A program made the position numbers and the translations under genes. Of a stretch of DNA of 64,000 bases, positions 53,149 to 61,424 are shown piece after piece; the stretch's first letter is position 1, and every line of letters begins with the position of its first letter. Source of the DNA: CAVUMR01 sp963742715 (GTDB lineage: Bacteria; Actinomycetota; Actinomycetes; Mycobacteriales; Micromonosporaceae); the NCBI GenBank assembly GCA_963742715.1, contig CAVUMR010000003.1:1054001-1118000 (forward strand), in the 5' to 3' direction. Below the pieces are notes generated by a model, which saw only the letters and a program-made list of their open reading frames with translations, was not told the origin of the DNA and ran no database searches.

Positions 53149-54047
53149 CAGTCACCTCGGTCGGGTTCAACGCGCAGGTCCATGGCGATATCCAGCACCG
53201 GCGACGAGTGGGTCAGCGCGCCCACGGACAGGTAGTCGACGCCGGTCGACGCGTACTCGCGGGCGCGCTCGAGCCTCAGCCCACCCGTCGCCTCGAGCTC
53301 GGCCTTCCCGCCGACCGCGGCCACCACGTCGCGCAGCAGCTCCGGCGACATGTTGTCGCACAGCAGGAAGGTGGCGCCGGCGTCCACCGCCTCCACCGCC
53401 TCGGCCACCGTGGTCACCTCGACCTGTACCGGCACGTCCGGGAAGGCCGCCCGGATCCGGTGGTAGGCGTTCGCCACGCCACCCGCGGCGAGCTTGTGGT
53501 TGTCCTTGACCATGGCCACGTCGTACAGGCCCATCCGCTTGTTCGTACCGCCGCCGCAGCGCACCGCGTACTTCTCCAGCGCGCGCAGGCCCGGCGTCGT
53601 CTTGCGGGTGTCCAGCACCTGGGCACCGGTACCGGCCAGCGCGTCCGCCCAGCTACGGGTATGGGTGGCCACGCCGGACAACCGGCACAGCAGGTTCAGC
53701 GCGGTCCGCTCGGCGGTGAGCAGCGCGCGTACCGGACCGGTCACGGTGGCGAGCACGTCGCCCCGGCACACCCGGTCGCCGTCCGTCGCCACGGCGACGA
53801 AGTCCGCGTCACCGGCCGAAGCGCGATCGAACACCGCCGCGGCCACCGCGAGGCCGGCCAGCACGCCGTCGGCCCGGGCCACGAGGTCGGCGGTACCGGC
53901 CTGAGCCGCGCTGATCGTGGCCGCGCTGGTCACGTCCACACCGTCGGGACCGCCCAGATCCTCGGCCAGGGCACGGCGTACCAAATCGTCGGTTGTCGAT
54001 GGATCGAGCCCGGCGGCGCGCAACGCGGTGACGGTGGCCGGCTTCAC
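53148..54047 (-). CDS. nadC: Nicotinate-nucleotide pyrophosphorylase (quinolinate phosphoribosyltransferase)
   Basis: 299 aa. Makes nicotinate mononucleotide from quinolinate and PRPP. LLTAERTALNLLCRLSGVAT, QVLDTRKTTPGLRALEKYAV, GGGTNKRMGLYDVAMVKDNH and VQVEVTTVAEAVEAVDAGAT are the family motifs. The GTG at 54047 overlaps the nadB stop (GTGA). nadA is not in the window. Confidence 0.97.
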   Translation of the reverse strand: MKPATVTALRAAGLDPSTTDDLVRRALAEDLGGPDGVDVTSAATISAAQAGTADLVARADGVLAGLAVAAAVFDRASAGDADFVAVATDGDRVCRGDVLATVTGPVRALLTAERTALNLLCRLSGVATHTRSWADALAGTGAQVLDTRKTTPGLRALEKYAVRCGGGTNKRMGLYDVAMVKDNHKLAAGGVANAYHRIRAAFPDVPVQVEVTTVAEAVEAVDAGATFLLCDNMSPELLRDVVAAVGGKAELEATGGLRLERAREYASTGVDYLSVGALTHSSPVLDIAMDLRVEPDRGD

Positions 54048-55696
54048 GAGAGCTCCTCCCAGTCCTGGACGAGACGGCCGTCCGGGCCGATCGACGCGAG
54101 CAGGTGCCCGCGCCAGGCGTCCTCGGCCGCGGCGAAGTCCTCCCGCCAGTGGCAGCCGCGGGTCTCCTCCCGCCGGCCGGCGGCGGCGAGCAGCGCGGTC
54201 GCGACCGTCATCAGGTTCGTCGTCTCCCAACTCGCGGTGTCGGGGGTCGCCGGTGCCGGCGCCTGCGACAGCCGGACCAGCTCGGCTCCGGCCGCGGCGA
54301 GCGACTCCGCGCTGCGCAGCACCCCGGCACCGGTCGTCATGGCCCGCTGGACCGGCCGGCGTACCTCCGGCGCGAGCAGCCCGGCCGGCTGCTCCTCGGC
54401 GACCGGCTCGCCCTGTGCCGGCAGTCCGGCGGCGAGCTGGTCGGCGATCCGCGCGGCGAACACCAGCCCCTCCAGCAGCGAGTTCGACGCAAGACGATTC
54501 GCACCGTGTACGCCGGTGCAGGCCACTTCACCGCAGGCGTACAGGCCGGGCACGCTGGTACGGCCGTGCAGGTCGGTACGCACCCCGCCGCTCGCGTAGT
54601 GGGCCGCGGGTGCCACCGGAATCAGCTCCTCGGCCGGCTCCACGCCGACCGCGCGGCAACTCGCCACGATGGTCGGGAAGCGGGACTCCAGCCGCTCCCG
54701 GCCGAGATGCCGGGCGTCCAACCAGACGTGGTCGGTACCGTCGGCCAGCATCGTGCGCATGATGCCCTTGGCGACCACGTCGCGGGGCGCCAGCTCGGCC
54801 AGATCGTGCTGGCCCACCATGAACCGCTTGCCGTCGCCGTCGACCAGGTACGCACCGTCGCCGCGCAGCGCCTCGCTGACCAGCGGCTGCTGTTCGGTGT
54901 CCGCGCCGGCCACGCCCAGGTACAGCGCGGTCGGGTGGAACTGCACGAACTCCAGATCCGTCACGGCCGCGCCGGCCCGCAGCGCCAGCGCCACACCATC
55001 CCCTGTGGACACCGGAGGGTTCGTGGTGCAGGCGTACACCTGACCCATCCCGCCGGTGGCGAGCACCACCGCCCGGGCCAGGATCGCCCCCACCCCGTCC
55101 GGCGTGCCCTCGCCGAGCACGTGCAGGGTCACCCCGCAGGCGCGGCCGGACCCGTCGGTGAGCAGGTCGAGGACCAGCGCGTGCTCCACCAGCTTGATCC
55201 ACGGATCCCGGCGTACCGCGGTGTGCAGCGCCCGCTGCACCTCCGCGCCGGTCGCGTCGCCGCCGGCGTGCACGATCCGGTCGGCCCGGTGACCGCCCTC
55301 GCGACCCAACTGCAGCGAGCCATCGGTATTGCGGTCGAACCGGGCACCGAACCTGATCAGCTCCTGTACCCGGGCCGGACCTTCGTGGACCAGCACGTCG
55401 ACGGCCCGCTCGTCGTTGAGCCCGACCCCGGCGAGCAGGGTGTCCCGGGCGTGCGCGGCCGGGGTGTCGAGCGGGTCGAGTACCGCCGCGATACCGCCCT
55501 GCGCCCACCGGGTCGAGCCCTCGTCGATGTCGACCTTGGTCACCACCGTCACCCGCGCCCCGGCCGCCCGGGCGTACAGCGCCGCGGTCAGCCCGGCGAC
55601 CCCCGAGCCGACCACACAGACATCCGTCTCGTCCGCCCAGCCGGGGGCGCGGGCGAGCAACCGGCGCGGCAACGCCGGCAGGGCGGGGTCGGTCAC
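54044..55696 (-). CDS. nadB: L-aspartate oxidase
   Basis: About 550 aa FAD enzyme turning aspartate into iminoaspartate for quinolinate synthesis. FAD-binding TDVCVVGSGVAGLTAALYAR, EGSTRWAQGGIAAVLDPLD, QLGREGGHRADRIVHAGGDA and YACGEVACTGVHGANRLASN are typical. The start is a choice: the GTG at 55696 has GGAG 8 nt upstream and a normal N-terminus; a GTG at 55771 overlapping the previous stop (GTGA) would add 25 residues. It sits between the septum-formation-like gene and nadC. Confidence 0.95.
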   Translation of the reverse strand: MTDPALPALPRRLLARAPGWADETDVCVVGSGVAGLTAALYARAAGARVTVVTKVDIDEGSTRWAQGGIAAVLDPLDTPAAHARDTLLAGVGLNDERAVDVLVHEGPARVQELIRFGARFDRNTDGSLQLGREGGHRADRIVHAGGDATGAEVQRALHTAVRRDPWIKLVEHALVLDLLTDGSGRACGVTLHVLGEGTPDGVGAILARAVVLATGGMGQVYACTTNPPVSTGDGVALALRAGAAVTDLEFVQFHPTALYLGVAGADTEQQPLVSEALRGDGAYLVDGDGKRFMVGQHDLAELAPRDVVAKGIMRTMLADGTDHVWLDARHLGRERLESRFPTIVASCRAVGVEPAEELIPVAPAAHYASGGVRTDLHGRTSVPGLYACGEVACTGVHGANRLASNSLLEGLVFAARIADQLAAGLPAQGEPVAEEQPAGLLAPEVRRPVQRAMTTGAGVLRSAESLAAAGAELVRLSQAPAPATPDTASWETTNLMTVATALLAAAGRREETRGCHWREDFAAAEDAWRGHLLASIGPDGRLVQDWEELS

Positions 55697-55767
55697 AGGC
55701 ACTCCGTTCAGGGGTACGGGCGGCTCTCCGTTGCGGGATACGGCCGGCGCTGGCTCGCGGCGGTCCG

Positions 55768-56943
55768 TCACCGCGCTCCCGGCGTGTACCTCGGCAGCGC
55801 CCGCAGCGCCAGCCCGCGGATCGACGCGTTGAGCAGAGCCGGTCCACTGGTGGTGGCGTAACACTGGACCACCGGCTCCTGGTCGTCCTCGTTCGGCACT
55901 CCCGGGTGCAGATGCAGCAGGCCGACGTCGCTGCGGTACCAACCGGGCGGCAGGTCCAGGTACGTCAGCATCAGATCGGCACATCCGCCGAAGGCGAGAT
56001 CGACCCCCGGACCGGCCGTGGCCGGCACCGGGTACAGCCCGAGAAACTCCCCGTCGTGCGGCTGGTCGCACGGCACGTACAGGTTCACCGAGTTGCCGAG
56101 CAGGCAGGTGATCGCGAGAGTCTCCGGGGCCTGCCGGAGGATGTCGCGCAGGCTCTCGGTACGGCTGACCGGCCGCACGTCACCTGGTCCGGATGCCTCG
56201 GCCACATCGCAGCGGTACCCGTAGCCGCCCGGATGCGGCGTGAACCGCAGCGTCCAGAACAGCCGGGCGGCCTGCCACGGACCGCCCACGTACGACGAGA
56301 TCGTGCGCGCGCAGTCCGCCCGCAGTACGCCGAACACCTCGCTGAACCAGGCATCCAGACCGCGGCGGGTGGACGGTACCGATCGCAGCAGCCGCCGCGG
56401 AACCTGCCCGGTGTGGTACGTCTCGTACGTGTGCGGGGTGACGCAGCCGACCGGCTCGACCGCCTCGGCCAGCAGCAGGCCACGGGCGTTCTCGCCCAGT
56501 ACGTGACAGGCACCGACCTGGGCGGTACCACCGGACAGCGCCGGCCACAGCGCCGGCAGCCAGGTGGACCTGATCATGTCCGGGTCCGGCGGGACGGTGG
56601 AACCGCCGAGGAGCAGTACGAGAGCCACCAGCAGGACGGCCGTGAGCCGGCGGTCGACGCGGAACGTGTACGGGTTCAGCGGTGGCGGGCTGCGGTCCAG
56701 GTCGATGACGTGTACCCGCCAGGACACCGGCCCGGGAAGATCGGCCGGCACTCCAGCGGGCGGCGCTTCCGCGGGCCGGGCCTCTGTGGGCGGCGCTCCA
56801 GTGGGCGGCGACTCTGCGGCCCGCGCCTCTGTGGACGGCGCTCCAGTGGGCGGCACAGCTGTGGGCGGCGCTCCAGTGGGCGGCGTGGAGCTACCGACCG
56901 GCGCCGCCTGCGTCGGGTCTCGGTCAGGCCGGGTGGTTGCCAT
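55768..56943 (-). CDS. Membrane protein with septum-formation-like (Septum_form) domains
   Basis: 391 aa. A Pro/Thr/Ala-rich N-terminus (PPTGAPPTEAR-type repeats, DNA repeats at about 56750-56890) precedes one membrane helix (RLTAVLLVALVLLLGGSTV). Outside, two copies of a short domain show a Cys plus PCxxPHxxE pattern: VGACHVLGEN...VEPVGCVTPHTYETY and LLGNSVNLYVPCDQPHDGEF, as in actinobacterial septum-formation-family proteins. Whether it acts in division is unknown. Its ATG overlaps the panD end by 20 nt, so it is part of the operon, although CoA/NAD genes give no hint of its role. Confidence 0.75.
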   Translation of the reverse strand: MATTRPDRDPTQAAPVGSSTPPTGAPPTAVPPTGAPSTEARAAESPPTGAPPTEARPAEAPPAGVPADLPGPVSWRVHVIDLDRSPPPLNPYTFRVDRRLTAVLLVALVLLLGGSTVPPDPDMIRSTWLPALWPALSGGTAQVGACHVLGENARGLLLAEAVEPVGCVTPHTYETYHTGQVPRRLLRSVPSTRRGLDAWFSEVFGVLRADCARTISSYVGGPWQAARLFWTLRFTPHPGGYGYRCDVAEASGPGDVRPVSRTESLRDILRQAPETLAITCLLGNSVNLYVPCDQPHDGEFLGLYPVPATAGPGVDLAFGGCADLMLTYLDLPPGWYRSDVGLLHLHPGVPNEDDQEPVVQCYATTSGPALLNASIRGLALRALPRYTPGAR

Positions 56944-57355
56944 CACCGCGGACCACGCCACCGGCCATGCCCGGCACCGCTTCGCCCGGATCGTGTCCAC
57001 CGGCGAGCACCCGGTTGGACGGGTCCACATGCAGAATGCGGGGCAGATACTCGGGCGCCTCCGGCTCGGCCATCACGCCGTACCCGATCATGATGATCAG
57101 GTCCCCCCGGTGCAGCCGCCGGGTCGCCGCGCCGTTGACCCGGACCACGCCGGATCCGCGCTCGCCGGCCACCACATAGGTCTCCAGCCGCTCGCCACCG
57201 GTGATGTCCACCACCGCGACCAGCTCGCCGGGCAGCAGGTCCGCGGCGTCCAGCAGCGCCTCGTCCACGGTGATCGAATCGCTGCCGGACGGATCGGTAT
57301 CCGTCACGGTGGCCCGGTGGATCTTGGACTTGAGCATCGTGCGGAACATCGTCAC
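56924..57355 (-). CDS. panD: Aspartate 1-decarboxylase with unusual cleavage turn
   Basis: 143 aa pyruvoyl enzyme making beta-alanine. FRTMLKSKIHRATVT, RLETYVVAGERGSGVVRVNG (with the Thr57-Tyr58 and Asn72 equivalents) and DLIIMIGYGVM are conserved. The turn before the scissile serine is not: the family reads T-x-A-D-L-x-Y-x-G-S, here DTDPSGSDS. With gap-free E. coli numbering, Tyr22 is Gly and Gly24 is Asp, while Ser25, Lys9 and His11 remain. The C-terminus is about 15 residues longer than usual. The GTG at 57355 overlaps the panC stop; ATG 57349 is the alternative start. Confidence 0.93.
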   Translation of the reverse strand: MTMFRTMLKSKIHRATVTDTDPSGSDSITVDEALLDAADLLPGELVAVVDITGGERLETYVVAGERGSGVVRVNGAATRRLHRGDLIIMIGYGVMAEPEAPEYLPRILHVDPSNRVLAGGHDPGEAVPGMAGGVVRGDGNHPA

Positions 57356-58281
57356 AACTCCACCGCCGTGTTGTCGATCAACCGCGTACTGCCGACCTTC
57401 GCGGCCACCAGTAGCCGAGCCGGGCCCGTGGTCGGGGCCGGCCCCAGTTCCGGATCGGTGAGCACCAGATAGTCGGTGGTCACCACCGGCGCCGCGGCAT
57501 CGAGCTCCGCACGCGCCGAGCTCACCGTACCGTCCGGACCGGCCCCGTCGGCAGCCGCGGCGGCGCCGGCCCGCAGTGCCGCGGACAGCGCCAGCGCGGC
57601 GACCCGCTCCTGATCGGACAGGTACGCGTTGCGGCTGGACCGGGCCAGCCCGTCCGGTTGGCGCACCGTCGGTACTCCGACGATCTCCACCGGTAGGTCG
57701 AGGTCGCGCGCCATCCGCTGGATGAGGGTCAGCTGCTGGTAGTCCTTCTCGCCGAAGTACGCCACGTCCGGCCGGGTGAGCTGCAGCAACTTGAGCACCA
57801 CGGTCAGTACGCCGTGGAAGAAGCCCGGTCGGCTGGCGCCCTCCAGTACCTCACCGAGCTCGCCCGGGTTGACCCGGACCAGCGGGGCTCCGTCCGGGTA
57901 CATGACCTGCCGGTCCGGCGCGAACACCACCTCGACGCCTTCGGCGGCACAGGTGTCCAGATCCGACGCGAAGGTGCGCGGGTACCGGTCGAAGTCCTCG
58001 TTCGGCCCGAACTGGAGCGGGTTGACGAAGATCGTGACGAGTACGTGGTCGGCGCCGGCCCGCGCCGCGCGGAGCAGCCCGACGTGCCCCTCGTGCAGCG
58101 CGCCCATCGTCATCACCACGGCCACCCGGCCCGACAGGCTCGACCGGGCCGCCGCGAGCGCGGCCCGGTCCGACACGACCACCGGCCGGGTCGGCGTGAC
58201 CGCCGCGGTGCCCGCGGCTGCCGCCGTGGTCGCGGTACCGGTGGAAGCGGTCGCGGTGCTGGTCGTCGGGGATGCCCTCAT
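57352..58281 (-). CDS. panC: Pantothenate synthetase
   Basis: 309 aa. Joins pantoate and beta-alanine using ATP. VAVVMTMGALHEGHVGLLRA contains the HxGH-like motif; TIFVNPLQFGPNEDFDRYPR, GVLTVVLKLLQLTRPDVAYF and GEKDYQQLTLIQRM complete the active site; SSRNAYLSDQER is the KMSKS-like loop. An Ala/Thr-rich 30-residue N-terminus is non-standard. Its ATG overlaps the upstream stop (ATGA). Confidence 0.96.
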   Translation of the reverse strand: MRASPTTSTATASTGTATTAAAAGTAAVTPTRPVVVSDRAALAAARSSLSGRVAVVMTMGALHEGHVGLLRAARAGADHVLVTIFVNPLQFGPNEDFDRYPRTFASDLDTCAAEGVEVVFAPDRQVMYPDGAPLVRVNPGELGEVLEGASRPGFFHGVLTVVLKLLQLTRPDVAYFGEKDYQQLTLIQRMARDLDLPVEIVGVPTVRQPDGLARSSRNAYLSDQERVAALALSAALRAGAAAAADGAGPDGTVSSARAELDAAAPVVTTDYLVLTDPELGPAPTTGPARLLVAAKVGSTRLIDNTAVEL

Positions 58282-59429
58282 GCGGTCGCGCCCTGCGGGC
58301 GCCCGGCGAGCACGTCGAGCAGCGGCTCGGCGTCGGTGGGGCGCAACCGGCCGGAGGCGATGGCCCGGTCCGCGGTACGCCGGGCCAGGGAGAGGTACGC
58401 CGCGACCGAGTCGGGCGCGCCGGCCCCGAGCGTCTGCAGGTGAGCGGCCACGGTGCCGGCGTCACCGCGGGACACCGGCCCGGTCAGTGCCGCGTCGCCG
58501 AGCCGCAGCGTGTTGTCCAGCGCCGCGGACAGCAGCGGCGAGAGCATTCGCTCGGGATGTACCACGCCGGCGGAGCGGAGCAGGTCCATCGCCTCGTTCA
58601 CCAGCGTGACCAGGTGGTTCGCCCCGTGCGCGAGAGCCGCGTGGTACATCGGGCGGGCCGCCTCGGCGATCCACTCCGGCTCGCCGCCCATCTCCAGTAC
58701 CAGTACCTCGGCCACCGGCCGCAGCTCCGGCGGTGCGGTCACCCCGAACGAGATACCGCCGAGCCGGTACAGATCCTCGGACCGGCCGGTGAACGTCATC
58801 GCCGGATGTACCGCCAGCGGCAGGGCACCGTGCCGGGTGAGCGGCTCCAGTACCGCGATCCCGTGGGCTCCGCTGGTGTGCACGAACAGTTGGCCGGGGC
58901 GTACCGCGCCGGTCTCGGCCAGTCCTTCGACCAGGCCGCCGAGCGTGTCGTCGGGTACGGCGAGCAGGACCAGATCGGCCCGGCGTACGGTCTCGTCGGC
59001 CGGCAGGATCGCGGCGCCCGGAAGCAGCGTGCGGGCCCGCTCGACCGAGGCCGCGGACACCGCGGACGCGGCGACCACCTGGTGACCCGCCCTGGTCAGG
59101 GCCGCGCCGAGCACGGCACCCACCCGCCCGGCACCCACCACGCCGATCCTGAGCCGGCCCGGCCGGCCCGCCGGGCCACGGCTGTCGTCGGCCTCCGCCA
59201 TCCAGTCGACCGGCTCGGCCCAGGCACTCGGGTCCCCGGCCGGACGACGGCTGGAGCGGTGGCCCACCCGGTCACCCGCGGCCGGCTGGCGGCGCGGGCG
59301 CTCACCGGAAACAGGCCGGGAGCCAGCGGCAACGGGCGGGGAACCGGGGGAAACAGGCAGGGAGCCGGCTGCTGACGGCCGGCTGGCCTCGCCCCGCTCG
59401 TCGGCGGGGCGGCGTGCGGCAGCGCACAT
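58278..59429 (-). CDS. Rossmann-fold protein with DUF2520 domain
   Basis: About 383 aa. RLRIGVVGAGRVGAVLGAAL is a GxGxxG dinucleotide-binding motif; LVLLAVPDDTLGGLVEGLAE, QLFVHTSGAHGIAVLEPLTR and PLAVHPAMTFTGRSEDLYRL match the YfcG/F420-like reductase plus DUF2520 pattern (YHAALAHGANHLVTLVNEAM). Its place before panC suggests a reductase in pantoate supply, possibly a PanE-like ketopantoate reductase, but this is unproven. The first 95 residues are Pro/Arg/Ser-rich, and the start is uncertain (59429 chosen; 59201 also plausible). First gene of the operon reaching to coaX. Confidence 0.82.
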   Translation of the reverse strand: MCAAARRPADERGEASRPSAAGSLPVSPGSPPVAAGSRPVSGERPRRQPAAGDRVGHRSSRRPAGDPSAWAEPVDWMAEADDSRGPAGRPGRLRIGVVGAGRVGAVLGAALTRAGHQVVAASAVSAASVERARTLLPGAAILPADETVRRADLVLLAVPDDTLGGLVEGLAETGAVRPGQLFVHTSGAHGIAVLEPLTRHGALPLAVHPAMTFTGRSEDLYRLGGISFGVTAPPELRPVAEVLVLEMGGEPEWIAEAARPMYHAALAHGANHLVTLVNEAMDLLRSAGVVHPERMLSPLLSAALDNTLRLGDAALTGPVSRGDAGTVAAHLQTLGAGAPDSVAAYLSLARRTADRAIASGRLRPTDAEPLLDVLAGRPQGATA

Positions 59430-59607
59430 GATGACGATCCAGTCCGTTGACGGGTACCGGTCGCCGCCAGTATCCGCCGTTACCACCGGTCCGGCCAAAG
59501 TCCTGTGGCATCCTTCACTGCCGCCGAACCCGGCCGGGCCGTCCGGACCCGCCCCGCCGCGGCGCCTGCGGCACCACCCGGCGGCGGCCGTACGCGAGGA
59601 TGGAGCC

Positions 59608-60600
59608 GTGCTTCGCTGGCGGGACGCGATGGAGCAGGCGCTGTACGGGGCGCGCGGCTTCTACACCGCCGGTACCGGGCCGGCGGCACACTTCCGTACC
59701 AGCGTGCACGCGTCGCCACTGTTCGCCGGGGCGGTACTCGCGCTGCTGACCGGGCTGGACGAGGCGCTGGACCGGCCGGACCCGTTGACCGTGGTGGACG
59801 TGGGCGCCGGTCGGGGCGAGCTGCTGGCCGCGCTCGGCCGGCTCGCGCCGGAACCGCTGGTACCACGGCTGCGGCTGGTCGCGGTCGAACGGGCGGGGCG
59901 ACCGGACGGCCTGCCGGACCGGATCGAGTGGCGGAGCGAGCCACCGGCCGGGATCACCGGGCTGCTGCTCGCGACCGAGTGGCTGGACAACGTACCGCTG
60001 GACGTCGTGGACCTCGCCGCGGACGGCGTACCCCAGGCGGTCCTGGTCGATCCGGAGACGGGCGCGGAGCAGGCGTGCGGACCGGTGGCCGGTGCGGACG
60101 CCGCCTGGCTGGACCGCTGGTGGCCGGACCCGCGGCCGGGCGACCGGGTGGAGCTCGGCCGGCAACGGGACGAAGCCTGGGCGGCCGCGATAGCGACGAT
60201 CGAGCGGGGAGCCGCGCTCGCGGTCGACTACGGCTACCGGTCGGCGGACCGGCCGCGGCGGGGCACTCTCACCGGCTACCGGGATGGCCGGCAGGTCCCT
60301 CCGGTGCCGGACGGTAGCTGCGACCTCACCGCCCACGTCGCGTTCGACCCGGTCGCGGCGGCCGGTGCGACCGCGGCCGGTGTGGCGCCATCCGTGGTCG
60401 AGCAACGGGCCGCGCTGCGGGCGCTCGGGGTATCCGGTACCCGGCCAGCCATCGAACTGGCCCACCGCGACCCGGCCGGCTACGTGCGGGCGCTGGCCCG
60501 GGCCAGCCAGGCGGCCGAGCTGACCGACCCGGCCGGCCTCGGCGGGCACCTCTGGCTGCTCCAGTCGATCGGCCTGCCCGCGCCGATCCGGCTCGGCTGA
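59608..60600 (+). CDS. MidA/NDUFAF7-family SAM-dependent methyltransferase (DUF185)
   Basis: 330 aa. GARGFYTAGTGPAAHFRTSV is the family's early signature (aligns with the ITEGDFxTSP region), LTVVDVGAGRGELLAALGRL is SAM motif I, and GLLLATEWLDNVPLDVVDLA matches the NEL/FDALP-type segment. Eukaryotic NDUFAF7 dimethylates an Arg of complex I subunit NDUFS2, the NuoD homologue, and a nuoD gene lies 0.8 kb downstream. The GTG at 59608 is chosen because GAGGAT/GGAGCC precedes it and the family starts there; a longer frame from 59428 is not needed. Confidence 0.83.
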   Translation: MLRWRDAMEQALYGARGFYTAGTGPAAHFRTSVHASPLFAGAVLALLTGLDEALDRPDPLTVVDVGAGRGELLAALGRLAPEPLVPRLRLVAVERAGRPDGLPDRIEWRSEPPAGITGLLLATEWLDNVPLDVVDLAADGVPQAVLVDPETGAEQACGPVAGADAAWLDRWWPDPRPGDRVELGRQRDEAWAAAIATIERGAALAVDYGYRSADRPRRGTLTGYRDGRQVPPVPDGSCDLTAHVAFDPVAAAGATAAGVAPSVVEQRAALRALGVSGTRPAIELAHRDPAGYVRALARASQAAELTDPAGLGGHLWLLQSIGLPAPIRLG

Positions 60601-60612
60601 CTGGCGGTCGCG

Positions 60613-61200
60613 TCAGCGGGGCAGGGTGGCCCGGTGCCGGCGCCGCCGGAGCAGACCGACCAGCAGGAGTACGCCCGCGAGCAGGCCCAGACAGCATGAG
60701 CTGACCGCCGCCACCAGCAGCGCGCCGAAGCCCGTGTCATTGGGAGTCACCAACAGCGGCCGGTCGAGCGCCGGACAGGCGATCCGGCCGGTACCGGTCC
60801 GATCCGCCTTGAACCAACCGACGAAGGTGTACAGGTTGTCGTCGAAGTAGCGGGTCGGGCCGGAGCCGAACGGCTCGTCGGCGCGCAACGGAATGGCCCG
60901 GGTGGGCTGGCCCGCGCCGGACACCGTGCAGGGCTGGGCGGGGTGCTCGCGGCCCGGGCCGCGCTGGTAGAGCCAGAAGTCGTCGCCGGTGGTCAGCCTG
61001 ATCTGGACGATGTTGCCGGAACCGGCGCGCTGGTGCGTCCAGCCGCGGGCCATCCGCGGGCCCCAGAGCAGGCCGGCCGAGCTGAGGCAGCACGTCGCCA
61101 TCAGTGAGAGCGTGGCGGCCCACCACAGGGTCCGGCGGAAGTCGGCCGCGCGGAAGGCGGCCCGGGTACGGCCCGGCACCGGCCAGGCCGGCCGCGGCAT
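60613..61200 (-). CDS. Small two-helix membrane protein of unknown function
   Basis: 195 aa from the ATG at 61200. Membrane helices near the N-terminus (LWWAATLSLMATCCLSSAGL) and C-terminus (GALLVAAVSSCCLGLLAGVL) bracket an outside domain of about 100 residues (IVQIRLTTGDDFWLYQRGPG; RYFDDNLYTFVGWFKADRTG). No known family recognised. It is convergent with the MidA-like gene and divergent from nuoD. Confidence 0.68.
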   Translation of the reverse strand: MPRPAWPVPGRTRAAFRAADFRRTLWWAATLSLMATCCLSSAGLLWGPRMARGWTHQRAGSGNIVQIRLTTGDDFWLYQRGPGREHPAQPCTVSGAGQPTRAIPLRADEPFGSGPTRYFDDNLYTFVGWFKADRTGTGRIACPALDRPLLVTPNDTGFGALLVAAVSSCCLGLLAGVLLLVGLLRRRRHRATLPR

Positions 61201-61424
61201 CCGTACCGCCCGCGCCCGGATCACCGGAGCGCTCCGGTGACGGGCTCGGCTGCGTTCACCCGGCCGATCCTGGCAGCATCCCGGCCACCGGCACACGCCG
61301 ACCTCGGTCGACGTACCGGCAGGAGACGCAGCGTGGTTTCTTCGGCACCGGCAGCGCCCGGCCCGTGCCGCGCCGACTGTCGTCGACGCCCCGGCGTGGA
61401 CCTGTCCCATGGCAGGATGCGGAC

